This document shows, in pieces, positions 62,057 through 64,000 of a DNA stretch of 64,000 nt. The DNA is from Pseudoalteromonas sp. HM-SA03 (GTDB lineage Bacteria > Pseudomonadota > Gammaproteobacteria > Enterobacterales > Alteromonadaceae), in NCBI RefSeq assembly GCF_002289345.1, contig NZ_NSDG01000099.1, positions 50,146 to 114,145 on the forward strand, written 5' to 3'. The notes beneath the pieces are model-generated. The model searched no databases, was not told the origin of the DNA, and was given only the letters and a program-made list of their open reading frames with translations. Position 1 is the stretch's first letter, and each line of letters begins with the position of its first letter. The position numbers and the translations under genes were made by a program.

Positions 62057-64000
62057 TAAACTTAGTGATGTAGTTAAGATATCGCCGTATTATCAGCGAT
62101 CGGTTTTAATAAATAGTGACCTTGACAGCTCAGATGCGATTTCGGGTTATGTTTGTCATGAGACAGCCAAAAAACTGTTAGAGAGCATGGCCACCCAAAT
62201 AACTCACAGTAATCAAAGAGCCTTTACGTGGACAGGCCCTTTTGGAACAGGTAAATCAATTTTATCATTGGCGTTGGCTTCTGCAATTGGTAGTTGTGAA
62301 AAGCAAAGGGTTGATGCATGTAATAGACTTGAAACTCAAGATATCAAAGAGTTTGATAATGCATTTCCTGTAACGGATAAAGGCTGGCTTGTTTTACCTA
62401 TTGTTGGGACAAATGCTTCTGCATCAAAAGTGCTGTCAGAAACACTTAATAAAATAACAGGTGTTCAATCTTCTTCATCTAGAGAGCTTTTACAAAATTT
62501 ATCTGACTTATCAGACTCATCAAAATATGATGGTGTTTTAATCGTTATAGATGAAATGGGTAAGTTTTTAGAGTCGTCTGAATCTGCAGGCGATGATATT
62601 TTCTTTTTTCAAGAGCTTGCCGAGCTGTCATCTCGTGTGACAGGGAATTGTGTTTTAATTGGGATCTTGCACCAAGCTTTCAAGCAATATGCAAGAACAC
62701 AAAAGCTGGCTGAGAAGACGCAAAATGATTGGGCAAAAGTTCAGGGGCGTTTCGTCGATTTGCCCTTTGTGACGTCTGCCGATGAAGTCGTTAAGCTTAT
62801 TGGCAACGCAATACATGCACCAGTAGAGATACAGCCTGAAGGCTTATTAAGTGAATTAGTATGTAAAGAACTGAACAAAAGAAGACCCGCTGTCAGTGAT
62901 AGCTTAGCTGAAGCTCTTTCATCATGCTGGCCTCTTCACCCAATAACAACCTTGTTATTAGGCCCTGTATCAAAAAGACAGTTTGGACAAAACGAAAGAA
63001 GTATTTTCGGTTTTTTAGGCTCTTTGGAGCCCTATGGCTTCCAAGAATTCTTGAGGGTAACAGAAGCAACATCTCAACATAGTTATACACCTGAGCATTA
63101 CTGGGACTATTTGAAAGCAAACGTCGAGCCAGCGATCATATCATCTTTGGATAGCCATAGATGGAGTATTGCCGTAGAAGCATTGGAACGTGTAGAAGCA
63201 AAAGGTGAGCATTTTCATGCCTCTTTACTAAAAAGTATTGCAATCATTGACTTGTTTAAGAATGGGTCTGGATTGGCTGCTGATAATACTCTTTTGTACA
63301 CCATTTATCCTGATGTTAAGCCCAGTAAGATTGATTCAGCTTTAAGCGAGCTTTCATCTTGGAAGGTGATTGTTTACAGGAAGTTTAACAGTGCTTGGTC
63401 CATTTTTGAGGGCAGCGATTTTGATATTGAGGCTGCTATTACTCAAGAGATAAAGAATGCACCATCACTGGAGGCGAAAAAGGCCTCGGAGATGGCTCGT
63501 TTTTATCCGATCATCGCGAAAAGGCATCTATACCAGACTGGAACATCACGTTGGATGGGTATGGCTATTTGTGACTCGAACAGCCTTATTCAATATATAA
63601 AGAATTACAAACCTTCTTCTGGGGAGTTTGGACAGTTCATTTTCTTGATAGACTCGGATAATAAAAGCTTGGCAAAATTATCCTGCAAAGTTTCAGAACT
63701 GAAAGAGTCAAAAGAGTTTATATTTGCATTGGGTGTACCTGATAGAAGAAAAGAGATTCTGGAACTTTCTAGAGAAGTTATAGCATTGGGTGAAGTCAAT
63801 AAGCGACCTGAGTTAGCTGGAGACCCAGTAGCTAGAAAAGAGGTAGAGTCCAGGTTATCAGCAGTCCGAAACTCGCTCGAAACGGAATTGTCTCATGCGA
63901 CAGAAAATACGACATGGGTGCACGAAGGGAAAGCTATTAAAAATGGTGAAGGTAACCTGTCTAAATTAGCATCGACTTTTGCTGATACGCTCTATTCCAA
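62049..64000 (+). CDS. P-loop ATPase of a probable defence operon (3' end outside window)
   Basis: The frame is open from the ATG at 62049 to the end of the window (650 codons). Walker A is GPFGTGKS (63-70). Walker B is VLIVIDEMGK (163-172), preceded by a long insert. Further on, RSIFGFLGSLEPYGFQEFL and a winged-helix-like region follow. Its size and motif style resemble the large ATPases of BREX (BrxC-like) and Dnd-type systems rather than AAA+ proteases or transposon ATPases. It overlaps the DUF4007 gene (ATGACTGA), so it is co-translated. Later genes of the operon, which would name the system, lie outside. Confidence 0.8.
   Translation, partial: MTDKLSDVVKISPYYQRSVLINSDLDSSDAISGYVCHETAKKLLESMATQITHSNQRAFTWTGPFGTGKSILSLALASAIGSCEKQRVDACNRLETQDIKEFDNAFPVTDKGWLVLPIVGTNASASKVLSETLNKITGVQSSSSRELLQNLSDLSDSSKYDGVLIVIDEMGKFLESSESAGDDIFFFQELAELSSRVTGNCVLIGILHQAFKQYARTQKLAEKTQNDWAKVQGRFVDLPFVTSADEVVKLIGNAIHAPVEIQPEGLLSELVCKELNKRRPAVSDSLAEALSSCWPLHPITTLLLGPVSKRQFGQNERSIFGFLGSLEPYGFQEFLRVTEATSQHSYTPEHYWDYLKANVEPAIISSLDSHRWSIAVEALERVEAKGEHFHASLLKSIAIIDLFKNGSGLAADNTLLYTIYPDVKPSKIDSALSELSSWKVIVYRKFNSAWSIFEGSDFDIEAAITQEIKNAPSLEAKKASEMARFYPIIAKRHLYQTGTSRWMGMAICDSNSLIQYIKNYKPSSGEFGQFIFLIDSDNKSLAKLSCKVSELKESKEFIFALGVPDRRKEILELSREVIALGEVNKRPELAGDPVARKEVESRLSAVRNSLETELSHATENTTWVHEGKAIKNGEGNLSKLASTFADTLYS

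Larger units (their letters stand above)
53224..64000 (+). mobile_element. Tn7-like transposon (right end, tnsABCDE and start of cargo; left end outside window)
   Basis: The element begins TGTGGGATTAAAATAG at 53224, close to the TGTGGGCGGACAAAATAG start of Tn7. It carries the full tnsA-tnsB-tnsC-tnsD-tnsE set in Tn7 order, transcribed away from glmS as in Tn7. Presence of both tnsD and tnsE implies the two Tn7 target choices: attTn7, and replicating conjugal plasmids. Cargo starts at about 61000 with a DUF4007 gene and an ATPase. There are no CRISPR-cas genes in the visible part, so this is not a CRISPR-associated transposon as far as can be seen. Confidence 0.95.

Noticed and set aside
53224-64000. 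CRISPR-associated transposon
   Set aside because: No cas genes or repeat-spacer arrays are seen, tnsE is present, and tnsD has the normal attTn7 zinc finger and insertion site.
1-64000. tRNA or rRNA genes
   Set aside because: None were recognised by cloverleaf ends or conserved loops; absence is by eye and not by a dedicated search.

Overview
The window looks like the chromosome of a marine gammaproteobacterium of the Alteromonadales, most probably Pseudoalteromonas. This is judged from gene content (chitin/GlcNAc uptake locus with a Caulobacter-type TonB receptor and flavin halogenase, many LytTR regulators, a RAYT relic, ~800-residue FtsX permeases) and from protein style. No database search was run.

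Layout. (1) 1-13736 is a class I lanthipeptide locus. It holds the C-terminal end of an exporter ATPase, an outer-membrane barrel, a LytS/LytTR two-component pair, and a periplasmic protein followed by a LolCDE-like ABC transporter with a LolA-like protein. Then come LanC and a full-length LanB. Two short precursor genes with almost identical double-glycine leaders lie on the opposite strand, one on each side of lanC-lanB. The second precursor has only 57 codons. (2) 14166-25743 is a GlcNAc/chitooligosaccharide locus: TonB receptor, flavin-dependent halogenase, NagP-like permease, ROK kinase and GH20 hexosaminidase on the minus strand, next to a divergent AraC regulator. An XRE membrane protein and ThpR follow. 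(3) 25747-33588 holds a lysozyme relic, a membrane protein, MltD, two membrane-bound LytTR regulators, an acyltransferase and a TonB-receptor-like barrel. (4) 33741-43752 is an NtrB/NtrC-like pair divergent from a HlyD/MacB-type transporter; two palindromic activator sites and a sigma-54 promoter lie between them. (5) 43875-50436 has three LPS-core glycosyltransferases, a decayed RAYT transposase broken by a small repeat with REP hairpins beside it, a DUF6482-like gene and a PKD lipoprotein. (6) 50586-53199 is a DeoR-type regulator plus glmS.

(7) From 53224 to the end of the window is a Tn7-like transposon inserted 24 bp beyond the glmS stop. It has a right end with three 20-bp TnsB-type repeats, then tnsA, B, C, D and E in an overlapping operon. 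Its catalytic residues fall at, or one position from, those of Tn7. The cargo starts immediately after tnsE. A LexA-like box and three 17-bp CTGG-N9-CCAG palindromes spaced exactly 32 bp apart precede a DUF4007 gene, which overlaps a P-loop ATPase that runs off the window. I read this as the first two genes of a defence-type operon carried at attTn7, possibly under SOS and local-repressor control.

The strongest leads for new biology are the two-precursor lanthipeptide locus and the regulated DUF4007-ATPase cargo of the Tn7-like element.
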